Assembly (NCBI RefSeq): GCF_901827175.1
Contig: NZ_LR594662.1
Coordinates: 6,014,001-6,078,000, forward strand
Length of the DNA: 64,000 nucleotides
DNA from: Variovorax sp. RA8
GTDB lineage: Bacteria; Pseudomonadota; Gammaproteobacteria; Burkholderiales; Burkholderiaceae_C
Direction of reading: 5' to 3'
Position 1 is the stretch's first letter. The number at the start of each line of letters is the position of its first letter. The position numbers and the translations under genes are program-made. This document shows, one piece after another, positions 1 to 8,124 of this stretch. The notes under the pieces are model-generated. The model saw only the letters and a list, made by a program, of their open reading frames with translations. It searched no databases and was not told the origin of the DNA.

Positions 1-350
1 CTCGATGCAACTCGCCTGGCGAGGAGCCAGGCCGCCAACTGGCCGAGAGCCCAGCCGGCGAAGAGTCCGAGCGCGTCTGCCACCAGATCCGCCCACTCGG
101 CGAAGCGGGCGGGCGTGAGCGATTGCAGGAGCTCGATCAAGCCGCCGTAAGCCAACAGGCCGCACACGAGGAACGCCGTGCGACCGGGATAGGCCCACCG
201 GCCAAGCAGCATCAGCACGGCGAAGCCGAGCATGTGGTTGCTCTTGTCCCAGCCGGTAGTGGGCATCTGGGGCACCGGGGGCATGAGCGACATCACAAGG
301 ATTGCCAACACGCACACCCAGAAGGCCGAACGCAGCATGGTCATACGCAT
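1..350 (-). CDS. VanZ-like membrane protein (partial, 3' end outside window)
   Basis: The visible part is the N-terminal 116 residues of a small hydrophobic protein, starting MRMTMLRSAFW; a second in-frame ATG lies two codons later. A first membrane segment (about residues 8-22) is followed by PPVPQMPTTGWDKSNHMLGF. The W-D-K-x-x-H motif and the later ELLQSLTPAR motif with acidic residues are typical of the VanZ family. VanZ proteins are integral membrane proteins of poorly defined function, often found at the end of polysaccharide clusters. The start lies 2 nt after the stop of the aminotransferase gene, so it is the last visible gene of the exopolysaccharide operon. The reading frame is open to the window edge, so the true length is unknown. 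Confidence 0.75.
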   Translation of the reverse strand, partial: MRMTMLRSAFWVCVLAILVMSLMPPVPQMPTTGWDKSNHMLGFAVLMLLGRWAYPGRTAFLVCGLLAYGGLIELLQSLTPARFAEWADLVADALGLFAGWALGQLAAWLLARRVAS

Positions 351-352
351 GG

Positions 353-1528
353 TCAGGCATTCGCCTCGCGCAACACGTGGTCGATCGCCGCGCAAGTCCT
401 GGCGATCTCTGCCGATGTCAGCGTCGGATGCACCAGGAACATCAGGCTGGTCTCTCCGAGTCGGCGCGCGACCGGCAGCCGCTCGTCCGGTCGCCAACCG
501 GTGCCGTCGAACGCCTTCTCGAGATAGACCTCGGAGCACGAACCCTGATAGCAGGGGACGCCCCTTGCCTGGATGGCCTCGATGATGCGGTCGCGGCTCC
601 AGCCCCGTGAAAGGCGGTCGGGCTGCACGTACGCGTAGCACTTGTAGTGGGCATGGATGCAAGGCGCAGGCACTCGCGGCACGTGGACTGCCGCATAGGG
701 TGCACACGCGGCCCAGATCGCCTCGGCATGGCGGGTGCGCCTCGTGGTCCAGTCGGCCATGCAGCGCAGCTGCATGCGGCCGATGACTGCCTGCATCTCC
801 AGCATGCGCCAATTGGTGCCGAAGCTTTCATGCAGCCAGCGAAAGCCCGGTGGGTGCTGGCGCTCGTACACCGCTTCGTGGCTCTTGCCATGGTCCTTGT
901 ATTGCCAGACGGCGCGCCACAAGTCCGTGTCGTGCGTCGTGACCATGCCGCCTTCGCCACCCGTGGACATGATCTTGTCCTGGCAGAAGGACCAGGCGCC
1001 GGCATGGCCGAGAGTGCCGACGGACCTGCCCTTGTAGCGTGCCCCGTGGGCCTGGGCACAGTCTTCGATGACCTTGATGCCATGCTCGGCAGCCAGCGCC
1101 ATGATGGGATCCATGTCGCACGGCCAGCCGGCCAGGTGCACGCAGATGACGGCCCGGGTGCGGGGCGTGATGACCCGCGCGATGGTCGACGCCGAGAGGT
1201 TTCCGCTGTCGGGCTCCACGTCGGCGAAGACGGGCGTTGCGCCGGCATTGACGACGCAGGACACGCTGGCGATGAATGTGCGTGGCGTGACGATGACCTC
1301 GTCGCCCGGGCCTATGCCCATGGCCTTGAGCACCACATCGAGCGCCAGTGTGCCGTTGGCGAGCGCAACGGCATGCGCGGCACCGGTCCAGGCGGCAAAC
1401 TCTTGTTCGAACGCGCGGCACTCCTCACCGGTCCAGTAGTTGACCTTGTTGGAGATCAGCACCCGCACCACGGCCTCGGCCTCCTGTGTGGTGAAGCTGG
1501 GCCAGGGAGAAAAAGACGTGTTCAGCAC
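353..1528 (-). CDS. DegT/DnrJ/EryC1/StrS (PglE-like) PLP-dependent sugar aminotransferase
   Basis: 391 residues, the usual length for this fold type I family. It transfers an amino group to a nucleotide-keto-sugar. The PLP-binding lysine is K185 in SFCQDKIMSTGGEGG, and IEDCAQAHGA carries the conserved Asp of the cofactor pocket. I chose the GTG at 1528 (V-L-N-T-S-F-S-P-W-P) because homologues begin LNTxFSPWPxF and because it lies 2 nt after the upstream stop. A longer in-frame extension to 1723 overlaps the acetyltransferase and reads as low-complexity Arg-rich sequence, so it was rejected. With the adjacent acetyltransferase and phosphoglycosyl transferase it forms a PglE-PglD-PglC-like trio. 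This suggests a 4-amino-4,6-dideoxy sugar such as bacillosamine as the first repeat-unit sugar; the required dehydratase is not in the window. Confidence 0.88.
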   Translation of the reverse strand: MLNTSFSPWPSFTTQEAEAVVRVLISNKVNYWTGEECRAFEQEFAAWTGAAHAVALANGTLALDVVLKAMGIGPGDEVIVTPRTFIASVSCVVNAGATPVFADVEPDSGNLSASTIARVITPRTRAVICVHLAGWPCDMDPIMALAAEHGIKVIEDCAQAHGARYKGRSVGTLGHAGAWSFCQDKIMSTGGEGGMVTTHDTDLWRAVWQYKDHGKSHEAVYERQHPPGFRWLHESFGTNWRMLEMQAVIGRMQLRCMADWTTRRTRHAEAIWAACAPYAAVHVPRVPAPCIHAHYKCYAYVQPDRLSRGWSRDRIIEAIQARGVPCYQGSCSEVYLEKAFDGTGWRPDERLPVARRLGETSLMFLVHPTLTSAEIARTCAAIDHVLREANA

Positions 1529-1530
1529 GA

Positions 1531-2190
1531 TCAGCCCTTGACGAGTGGCCTGGCAGGATTGCCGGCTACCGTGGTGCCCGCGGGCACATGGCGCGTGACA
1601 ACGGCGCCCATGCCGATGACGGCACCGCGGCCGATGACCAGCGGCTGGCCAGGCTTGCCCTGCTTGAGGACAGCCCCCGTCCCGACGTACGCGTGGTCCT
1701 CGACGACAACGTTGCCGTTGCACTTGACGCCCGGCGCAAAGGTGACGAAGTCGCCGATGACGCTGTCATGCTCGACATAGCTGTAGAGGTTGGCGTGGAA
1801 GTGCCGGCCGATGCGGACGTTGGAACCCAGAGTGACGAAGGGGCTGAGGATCGCGCCTTCACCCAGGGTGACTTCGTCCATCACCACCACGTTGGCCGCG
1901 ATGACCGTCCAGGGCTGCACGCCGCCGGCGCGGCAGCGATCGGAAAGTTGCTTCCGGACCTGGCCGTCGCCGACGGCGAGCACGGCGTGGCGAGTGCTGG
2001 CCTGGGCTTCAAGGTATTCCTCGTAGCGCAGCACGCGCTGGCCGTTCACCAGCGCCGCCTCGGGCTGGTCGTCCACGAAGACCAGCCGCGTCGCCAGGAT
2101 TCCCTGGCGCTCCAGCTGCGAACGCGCGAGGGGCGTGACGCTGCGGCCGCAGCCGCTGGCACCGTAGACGGCAAAAAGCGGCATGTTCAT
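1531..2190 (-). CDS. PglD/NeuD-type sugar O/N-acetyltransferase
   Basis: 219 residues in two parts. Residues about 3-80 form a Rossmann-like PglD N-terminal domain (VYGASGCGRS nucleotide loop). Residues about 90-219 form a left-handed beta-helix of hexapeptide repeats (V-T-L-G-E-G-A-I, V-R-I-G, V-V-E-D-H-A-Y-V-G-T-G) ending in the typical VAGNPARPL. This layout matches the enzymes that N-acetylate UDP-4-amino sugars using acetyl-CoA. Its start ATG overlaps the stop of the sugar transferase (ATGA), and the aminotransferase that would make its substrate follows directly. The substrate is inferred from context only. Confidence 0.85.
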   Translation of the reverse strand: MNMPLFAVYGASGCGRSVTPLARSQLERQGILATRLVFVDDQPEAALVNGQRVLRYEEYLEAQASTRHAVLAVGDGQVRKQLSDRCRAGGVQPWTVIAANVVVMDEVTLGEGAILSPFVTLGSNVRIGRHFHANLYSYVEHDSVIGDFVTFAPGVKCNGNVVVEDHAYVGTGAVLKQGKPGQPLVIGRGAVIGMGAVVTRHVPAGTTVAGNPARPLVKG

Positions 2191-2792
2191 TGCTCGTGCT
2201 CCATCTGCGGTCCGGTAAAGCGCGGCATCGTCGCCTCGCCAAGCGCGCTGATGCCGTCGCGCGCGAGGACCTTGCGCACGGTGAGCCACAGGATGCGGAG
2301 ATCCAGCCACAGCGAGCGATGGTCCACATACCAGACATCGAGCCTGAATTTCTCTTCCCAGCTCAACGCGTTGCGGCCATTGACCTGAGCCCAGCCTGTG
2401 ATGCCCGGCCGGACATCGTGGCGCCGCGCCTGCTCGGGCGAGTAGAGGGGGATGTACTCCATCAGCAGCGGGCGCGGGCCGACGAGGCTCATGTCGCCTT
2501 TCAGAACGTTCCATAGCTCGGGCAATTCATCCAGACTGGTCGTGCGAAGGAAGCGTCCGAAGCTCCCGAGCCGCTCTTCGTCCGACAGCAATTGGCCGTC
2601 CTCGCTTCGCGCGTCCGTCATGGTGCGGAACTTGATCATCTTGAAAGGCCGCCCGCGCAGGCCAGGGCGTGTCTGAGGAAAAAACACCGGACTTCCGAGC
2701 GCGCACCTCACGCACCACATCAGCAGCACAAGCGGAATGCTGAGAACAAGCAATCCCACGGTAGCCAGACCAACATCCAGGAGGCGCTTCAT
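2187..2792 (-). CDS. Sugar transferase, PglC-like initiating phosphoglycosyl transferase
   Basis: 201 residues, the short monotopic form of the bacterial sugar transferase family (PF02397). It has an N-terminal membrane segment (about residues 8-30), then FKMIKFRTM, the catalytic stretch TTSLDELPELWNVLKGDMS with the Asp-Glu dyad, LVGPRPLL and GITGWAQVNGRN. These enzymes move a sugar-1-phosphate from a UDP-sugar to undecaprenyl phosphate at the inner membrane and so start repeat-unit synthesis. MKRLLD at 2792 was chosen because its ATG forms a 4-nt overlap with the preceding gene; a longer reading to 2828 would overlap that gene by 40 nt. Followed by PglD- and PglE-like genes. Confidence 0.9.
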   Translation of the reverse strand: MKRLLDVGLATVGLLVLSIPLVLLMWCVRCALGSPVFFPQTRPGLRGRPFKMIKFRTMTDARSEDGQLLSDEERLGSFGRFLRTTSLDELPELWNVLKGDMSLVGPRPLLMEYIPLYSPEQARRHDVRPGITGWAQVNGRNALSWEEKFRLDVWYVDHRSLWLDLRILWLTVRKVLARDGISALGEATMPRFTGPQMEHEQ

Positions 2793-4045
2793 GTCGTCAC
2801 CGTTCCAAGGCGCCCACGCGGCATGCAAACCTCGTCCAGCAGCCCTCCCAGCCGAGCCGCCAAGCTGGAAAAATCATGGTTCTGCTCCACGTATGCTCGC
2901 CCGGACTGCCCCATGCGCCAGCGCTCCTCCGGGGACATGGCTGCCAGCTTGAGGATGGCGTCGGCCAGTTCGCCCGGTTCGCCGGCACTGACAGCGAGCC
3001 CGGCCTTCGCGTCGCGCACCGGGTTGTTGGCTGCGTCCGAAGCAATGATGACCGGACGAGCCGCGGCCAAATAGTCGAATAGCTTGTTCATGCTGATCCC
3101 GTAGCGATACAGCCCCGGCAAATCCAGCACCGCGATGACGAACGCGTCTGCCTGCGCGGCCACAGCGGGAATCTCGGCCTTAGGCACCGCTGGCTCGAAT
3201 CTCACGTTGTCCAGTCGCATTTCCAGCGCCTTTGCCTGCAAGGCGGCCTTCTGCGGACCTTCGCCGATGAGGCGCAACAGAACGCGCGGAGCGCAATTCG
3301 CCTCTTGCACCTGCTTCATGGCCTGCAGCACGCCTTCGAGCCCATTGGCCTGGCCGTGCGCCCCCAGATACATCAGCGTGAACGGCGCAGATGGTGGATG
3401 GACGCTGCGTTGCAATGAAGAGAACCTTGAAGCATTGACGCCGTTGGGTATCCAAACAATCTTCTCCTCCGCGATCCCCATCGGCGCGATGTACTCGGAT
3501 GCAAACGGCAACAGCACGACGATCCTGTCGGCGCGTCGATATAGCCACAATTCGAGTTTGCGCAGAAGACGCACCATCGCACTGCCCTCTCTCAATCGGC
3601 CCATGTCCACCAGCGTCTGCGGCCAAAGATCGCGGACCTCGAAAACAAAGGGCACTTTGCACCGGCGAGCCCAGATCGCGGCCGCCCAGGCTGCAAGAAG
3701 ATGGACGCTGGATCCCACCACGACGTCGGGCCGAGGAAGAACGCTCAACGTGCTTGCCGGAAGCACCCGCCACGCATACGCCAACATGTTGCGCATCCTT
3801 CCCAAGCCATTGCCTTGGTAGTCGGGCGTGCGAATCCACAGGAACGGGACCCCATCGATCACTTCGAGCCGAGCCTGCTCGCCTTCGACCAATCGTCCGC
3901 GGCTGTTATGGGCGTCGAAGCTCGCGGCAATCAAGCTGGCCTGCCAGCCGTGTGCATTCAACAGACAAGCCAGCTCGAAGTGACGAGTTCCGCCGGAGCT
4001 TCCAGGCTCCGTCGCGTAATGATTGAAGATCCAAACGTGCTTCAT
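2789..4045 (-). CDS. Glycosyltransferase family 4 (WbuB-like)
   Basis: 418 residues with two Rossmann domains (GT-B fold). The start MKHVWIFNHYATEPGSSGGTR, followed by HFELA, is typical of WbuB-type transferases. An acceptor-side domain contains FVFEVRDLWPQTL; the C-terminal donor domain contains LMYLGAHGQANGL and, in place of the canonical EPFG box, a region ending in NKLFDYLAAARPVI. It should add a sugar from a nucleotide donor to the lipid-linked intermediate on the cytoplasmic face. It sits in a run of 4-nt overlaps. This gene and the next look visibly less GC-rich than their neighbours, which is common for swapped polysaccharide genes. Donor and linkage cannot be read from sequence. Confidence 0.85.
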   Translation of the reverse strand: MKHVWIFNHYATEPGSSGGTRHFELACLLNAHGWQASLIAASFDAHNSRGRLVEGEQARLEVIDGVPFLWIRTPDYQGNGLGRMRNMLAYAWRVLPASTLSVLPRPDVVVGSSVHLLAAWAAAIWARRCKVPFVFEVRDLWPQTLVDMGRLREGSAMVRLLRKLELWLYRRADRIVVLLPFASEYIAPMGIAEEKIVWIPNGVNASRFSSLQRSVHPPSAPFTLMYLGAHGQANGLEGVLQAMKQVQEANCAPRVLLRLIGEGPQKAALQAKALEMRLDNVRFEPAVPKAEIPAVAAQADAFVIAVLDLPGLYRYGISMNKLFDYLAAARPVIIASDAANNPVRDAKAGLAVSAGEPGELADAILKLAAMSPEERWRMGQSGRAYVEQNHDFSSLAARLGGLLDEVCMPRGRLGTVTT

Positions 4046-5145
4046 GCTGTCAAGCCTGCTTCGGATTCGCCGCGATGAAGCAGGATCGTCTTGCGATACG
4101 CCTCGCACATGAGTGCCACCGATCGAGTCCATGTGTAGTGCGTCAAGACGTGACGTCGTCCTGCTTCTCCCATTTCTCTCATCAGCTCGGGTGAGCGAGC
4201 CAATTGGACAATGGCGCTTGCCGCAGCCATCGGATCGTTCCGACGTACGATGAAGCCGGTCGAGCCATCGATGGTCACTTCGGCTGGGCCATCGGCATCC
4301 GAAACCACGACCGGCTTTCCAGCGGCCGCAGCCTCCAGGATCGCCACGCCGAAGCTTTCGGAGTCCAATCGACTCAAGGCAGCGAAGATATCCAACCGAT
4401 CGAGCATCAACGGAATGCGCTCATGTTCGACCGCACCATGGAAAATCACGCTGTCCGCGACGCCCAGCCGCGCGGCCAGCGCCTTCAGTGCTCCTTCCTC
4501 CGGGCCGGTGCCCGTGATTTCCAAGCGCACGGTCCGAGGCGCGAGTTGGGCTTGCGCCAGTGCAAAGGCTTCGATCAACGTGTCGACGCCATACTTGTTC
4601 TTCAGCGCCTTGACCGTCCCCAACACCAGGCAACGCGCGTCCGCGTGCCGACGCATCGGCGTGAAGCGCTCTTCGTCTATGCCAAAGGGTGTAATGAACA
4701 CATGGGCATGCGCCCAGGTCTCAGCCGATTGCCGAGCCATACACATGCTGGTCGAAGCCAGGGCATTGGCATGTTTCAAGTTCATGGCCAGAAACCGTCG
4801 ATGGAAGAAGGACTTCTGCGGAAAGTCGTACACATCGCTGCCCCACATCGAGAGCAGCAGCGGCCGGAAGCGGCTCAGCCGCGCAAGCAGACCGTAGCCG
4901 GTCGCGTAGTGAGCATTCAGGATGTCCGGGCCTATTCGTCTCAGAACGCCTCTTAAGGACCCTGCTGCAGCCAGATAGCCCCAAGGCGCACGAACAGGCA
5001 AAGGATGAAACATCACCGTATCGTCCAAAGCGCCAGCTAGCCGATGAGCGCTGATCAAATGAACCTCGGCGCCGGTGGCTGCGAGTCCATTCGCCCAACG
5101 CAGTGTATGCACGCTATGGGCCCCTGCTAGAAGTGCAACTTTCAT
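4042..5145 (-). CDS. Glycosyltransferase family 4
   Basis: 367 residues, GT-B fold, with a glycosyl_trans_4-like N-terminal half (MKVALLAGAHSVHTLRWANG) and a group 1 C-terminal half. Motifs include LSMWGSDVYDFP, FGIDEERFTP, and the donor-site E-x7-E motif in DSESFGVAILEAAAAGKPVV. Two starts are possible: ATG at 5154 (M-A-S-M-K-V) or ATG at 5145. I prefer 5145 because it overlaps the stop of the wzc remnant by 4 nt, as at every neighbouring junction, and GGGAGG lies about 10 nt upstream; that same element sits too close to 5154. The likely role is transfer of a hexose onto the lipid-linked repeat unit. Confidence 0.85.
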   Translation of the reverse strand: MKVALLAGAHSVHTLRWANGLAATGAEVHLISAHRLAGALDDTVMFHPLPVRAPWGYLAAAGSLRGVLRRIGPDILNAHYATGYGLLARLSRFRPLLLSMWGSDVYDFPQKSFFHRRFLAMNLKHANALASTSMCMARQSAETWAHAHVFITPFGIDEERFTPMRRHADARCLVLGTVKALKNKYGVDTLIEAFALAQAQLAPRTVRLEITGTGPEEGALKALAARLGVADSVIFHGAVEHERIPLMLDRLDIFAALSRLDSESFGVAILEAAAAGKPVVVSDADGPAEVTIDGSTGFIVRRNDPMAAASAIVQLARSPELMREMGEAGRRHVLTHYTWTRSVALMCEAYRKTILLHRGESEAGLTA

Positions 5146-5624
5146 GCTCGCCATACCTCCCGCCGTCGTGCAACGAGGGTTTTGCGAATCGACGAATTGA
5201 GAAAGCCGGGATCGGATGGTCCGCTTGCGTAACGTGCCAACCATGACCCGAAAACCGGCAGGTATCTCGGCCTCACCTCCACGTCGAGGCCCACGTTCTG
5301 CACAGTCTGTCCGAGCACCAGGCGCGAGCGCAGGATCTGCATTTCGGCCGATGCCGGAGAGCGGATGTCGAACAGGCTGGCAGCGTCGCCCAACAGCGTG
5401 CCGGCCCCGCCCTTGCTCTCTTCCACCTGCACCATGGTGCTGGCTCGGTAGACGGGCGTGGCGAGCAGCGCATAGGCCACGCCCAGCACGAGACCCAGCA
5501 CCGTCACAGCTGCGATAAGCCATCGGTTGTCAAGAACGACGTCGAGCAGCTCAAGCAGGCTGACCTCGTCCTTCGCCCGCGATACAAGCGGCGCGTTGGC
5601 GGTGATGGGCGCGGGGGTATTCAT
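5142..5624 (-). CDS. Truncated Wzc-type polysaccharide co-polymerase (Wzz domain only)
   Basis: 160 residues, against about 720-780 for a complete Wzc tyrosine autokinase. Residues about 20-110 form the Wzz domain (SLLELLDVVLDNRWLI, a membrane segment at about 35-54, TPVYRASTMVQVEE). Homology to Wzc seems to run to about residue 142, in RYLPVFGSWLARYASGPSD. The last 18 residues do not look like Wzc. The periplasmic coiled coils, second membrane segment, Walker A/B kinase core and Tyr-rich tail are all absent. The frame is open and ends in an ATGA overlap with the next glycosyltransferase, so a deletion may have joined the wzc 5' end in frame to the 3' end of a lost gene. The ATG overlaps the phosphatase stop by 4 nt. 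I cannot tell whether the product is functional. Confidence 0.75.
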   Translation of the reverse strand: MNTPAPITANAPLVSRAKDEVSLLELLDVVLDNRWLIAAVTVLGLVLGVAYALLATPVYRASTMVQVEESKGGAGTLLGDAASLFDIRSPASAEMQILRSRLVLGQTVQNVGLDVEVRPRYLPVFGSWLARYASGPSDPGFLNSSIRKTLVARRREVWRA

Positions 5625-6100
5625 TCGCAGTGGACGATCGGCTGTCGTGGCAGAAGACGGCTGCATTCCAGCTCGCGGATGCGCCTGGCCCACGCGGCGA
5701 CGCCGGCGGCGACGTCGATGCAGGCGGCTTCGAAGGTCTTGCGGGGCTTGCGGTACGGATCAGCGATGTCGAAGCCGGCTGCTTCACCCAGCCTGAACAC
5801 CTTTCCCCATACCTGCGGATATCTCCGCCTGAGCTCGGCGGTGTGGCGCTGCTCCATCACCAGGATGAGGTCGGCGGCCCGGCACATCGCAAAGGTCACG
5901 TGCTGCGCGCGGTGGACCGAAAGGTCCAGGCCTCGCGCCGCTGCGAACTCGATCGCCATAGGATCGGCCGGCGCGCCCACCGGTGCGGCCAAGCCGGCCG
6001 ATCTGATCGTCTTGCCGGGAAGCTCACGCGCCAACAGCGCCGCGGCGACCGGGCTGCGGCAAACGTTGCCCGAACACAGCACGAGGATATGTCGCGTCAT
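5621..6100 (-). CDS. Low-molecular-weight protein-tyrosine phosphatase (Wzb-like)
   Basis: 159 residues. The P-loop CSGNVCRSP is at residues 9-17, with catalytic Cys9 and phosphate-binding Arg15; the general-acid Asp lies in IADPYRKP near residue 113. This cytoplasmic enzyme normally dephosphorylates the Tyr-rich tail of Wzc, so that cycling controls polymer export. Here its partner lacks the whole kinase domain, so either the phosphatase acts on another kinase or it has lost its substrate. Start and stop both form 4-nt overlaps with the neighbouring genes (wza upstream, the wzc remnant downstream). Confidence 0.92.
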   Translation of the reverse strand: MTRHILVLCSGNVCRSPVAAALLARELPGKTIRSAGLAAPVGAPADPMAIEFAAARGLDLSVHRAQHVTFAMCRAADLILVMEQRHTAELRRRYPQVWGKVFRLGEAAGFDIADPYRKPRKTFEAACIDVAAGVAAWARRIRELECSRLLPRQPIVHCE

Positions 6101-7236
6101 TTGACGTTGTTGGCCACGTTGACCACCTGCGCACTCGGAAGGATCAGACTGATGACGCGGTTCCAGCGCACCAGGGGTACGGGATCGACATACACGACGT
6201 CGCGCGCCTTGAGTTCGAAGCTCTCCGCCAACGCGTAGGCCACCGGAGCGCTCGCGTCGAGGTGGAAGATCTGCGGCGCCCCGGCTGCCCCGGCTGCACC
6301 AGCCCGCACGACATAGATCTGCTGCGGGTTCCCTGTCGTGGTGCTGACGCCACCCGCCTCGCCCAGCGCCTGGTTGAGCGTGAGCCGCCCGTTGCGCAGA
6401 GGCTGCGCGACCGCACGCGTGACCTCGCCCATCACATAGACCTTCGCATCCTCGCGGCTGAGGACCCGCACCAGATCGCCGGCGGCGAGGAGGATGTCGG
6501 TCGGGTTGACGCCCAGAGCCGTCAGCCGCGGCAGGTCGACCATCGTGGTGGCGCCGCTGCGCGACACGCTGACGGAGGAACGATCGGCCTCGGCCGTGAA
6601 CCCTCCGGCCCGATGGATCGCCTCCGGCAAGGTCATCGGGATGTCGTTGACCGCCTGCAGGCCCGGCGCGCGCACTTCACCATCCACGTACACCCGGCCG
6701 GCCCGGTAGGACTGAATGCGGACCGTGACCTTCGGCTCGCTGAAGTATTTGGCGAGTCGTGTGACCAAGCGATCGCGCACTTCTGTTTCGGTGAGTCCAG
6801 CGACTTTGAAACTGCCCAGGTAGGGAAACTGGATCGTCCCGTCCGCGCCCACGTTGTAGCCGTTGCTGACGGGAGAGCCGGCGATGGCGTCCGTGGTGAG
6901 AGAACCTGCCGGCGCGAGCACCAGGTCGGGGTGGTCCCACACGACGATGTTCAAGATGTCGCCACTGCCGATACGGTACGGCTGCGCGACACCGAACAGG
7001 CGCTTGACATCCGAGCCCACCACCGTGGCTTGAGCCGCGCGTTGGCTGCGGATCAGTTCGGGTGTGATGCTCTGCAATGCCCCGGGCGGCGGCAGGTCTG
7101 CAGCGTCGGCGGACGCGCTAGCGGAGCTTGCGGCCGGACCCGCGACAGTCCCACCGAAGTTCACACCCGGTGCGAGCGCGCAGCCACTCAGCACTGCGGC
7201 CGTGCAAATCAATGCGCATCGGAGAAACGGAGTCAT
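6097..7236 (-). CDS. Polysaccharide export outer-membrane lipoprotein (Wza-like)
   Basis: 379 residues. A lipoprotein signal peptide ends in LSGC with lipidated Cys19. The Poly_export domain (about residues 85-175, YRIGSGDILNIVVWDHPDL, then the D-G-T-I-Q-F-P-Y-L-G signature) is followed by SLBB-type beta-grasp domains (Y-V-D-G-E-V-R-A-P-G and VYVMGEVTRAVAQP). The C-terminal segment VRWNRVISLILPSAQ matches the amphipathic helix that forms the Wza outer-membrane pore. It is the first gene of the exopolysaccharide operon. No clear Shine-Dalgarno element is visible before the ATG. The upstream gap of about 230 bases holds the ssb terminator and presumably the operon promoter, which I could not place. 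Confidence 0.92.
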   Translation of the reverse strand: MTPFLRCALICTAAVLSGCALAPGVNFGGTVAGPAASSASASADAADLPPPGALQSITPELIRSQRAAQATVVGSDVKRLFGVAQPYRIGSGDILNIVVWDHPDLVLAPAGSLTTDAIAGSPVSNGYNVGADGTIQFPYLGSFKVAGLTETEVRDRLVTRLAKYFSEPKVTVRIQSYRAGRVYVDGEVRAPGLQAVNDIPMTLPEAIHRAGGFTAEADRSSVSVSRSGATTMVDLPRLTALGVNPTDILLAAGDLVRVLSREDAKVYVMGEVTRAVAQPLRNGRLTLNQALGEAGGVSTTTGNPQQIYVVRAGAAGAAGAPQIFHLDASAPVAYALAESFELKARDVVYVDPVPLVRWNRVISLILPSAQVVNVANNVK

Positions 7237-7410
7237 CGCTGAAGTCGTTAGAGGTTGTCGCCAAGCGATGCGTATGGTGCTGAAGAGTCACCGCAGGAAA
7301 CAATTGCCGCGACAATTCATCAGGATCTGCGCAACCTGATGGCACCTTTTCCGCCACTGCTACCCGACGCCGCCTCCCCTGGGCTTCGGATTGTCCGAAC
7401 GGGGCACAAC

Positions 7411-7445
7411 AAAAAAAGGCGCAGGGCCGTCAAGCCCTGCGCCTT
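7411..7445 (-). terminator. Rho-independent terminator of ssb
   Basis: Read on the minus strand, a near-perfect 12-bp stem (AAGGCGCAGGGC paired with GCCCTGCGCCTT) with a 6-nt loop is followed by a run of seven T. It lies about 25 nt after the ssb stop codon and isolates ssb from the exopolysaccharide operon promoter region. Confidence 0.93.
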
Positions 7446-7469
7446 AGAAGGCGATGTGGAAGGATCTCG

Positions 7470-8003
7470 TCAGAAAGGAATGTCGTCGTCCATGTCGTCG
7501 AAGCCGGACGAGGACTTGGCCGGCGCCTGGCGCGGTGCCGGCGATGCGGCCGGTGCGCGCGGTGCCGCGGCGGGCGGGCGCGAGTAGCCACTGCCACCGC
7601 CACCGCCACCCTGCGAATAACCACCGCCATAGCCGCCATCGTCCTCCCCCGAGGGCGCGCCCTGCCCCTGGCGGCTGCCCAGCATTTGCATCTGATCGAC
7701 GCGGATGTCGGTGGCGTACTTCTCGACGCCGTCCTTGTCGGTGTACTTGCGCGTGCGGATCTGGCCCTCGACGTAGATCTGCGAGCCCTTGCGCAGGTAC
7801 TGCGCGGCGATTTCGGCCAGCCGGCCGTTGAACACCAGGCGGTGCCACTCGGTGGCTTCGCGCATCTCGCCGCTCTGCTTGTCCTTCCACTTGTCGGTGG
7901 TGGCCAGGGTCACGTTGCAGATCTGGTCACCGCTCGGGAAGGTGCGGGTTTCGGGGTCGCGCCCGAGATTGCCGACGAGGATGACTTTGTTGACCGATGC
8001 CAT
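7470..8003 (-). CDS. ssb: Single-stranded DNA-binding protein
   Basis: 177 residues, usual length. Residues 1-110 form the OB fold ([20 protein letters not shown], then the [13 protein letters not shown] and [21 protein letters not shown] regions). A Gly-rich linker holding [18 protein letters not shown] follows, then the acidic tip DDMDDDIPF that recruits replication and repair proteins. It binds ssDNA as a homotetramer in replication, recombination and repair. The ATG at 8003 was chosen because all SSBs begin at this point; the frame stays open upstream without homology. Transcribed divergently from the ClC gene. uvrA is close by, but no LexA-type box was seen in the intervening gaps. Confidence 0.97.
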   Translation of the reverse strand: MASVNKVILVGNLGRDPETRTFPSGDQICNVTLATTDKWKDKQSGEMREATEWHRLVFNGRLAEIAAQYLRKGSQIYVEGQIRTRKYTDKDGVEKYATDIRVDQMQMLGSRQGQGAPSGEDDGGYGGGYSQGGGGGGSGYSRPPAAAPRAPAASPAPRQAPAKSSSGFDDMDDDIPF

Positions 8004-8124
8004 ATGTGTTGCCCCTGGGGATAAGTGGACGGAAGACGGGAAACGCGACATTGTGCCGCATGAAGGCCGGCATCCGCCTTGCTGGCGGACGCTGCCACCG
8101 CTGCTGCGAGAATGAACCGCTTCG

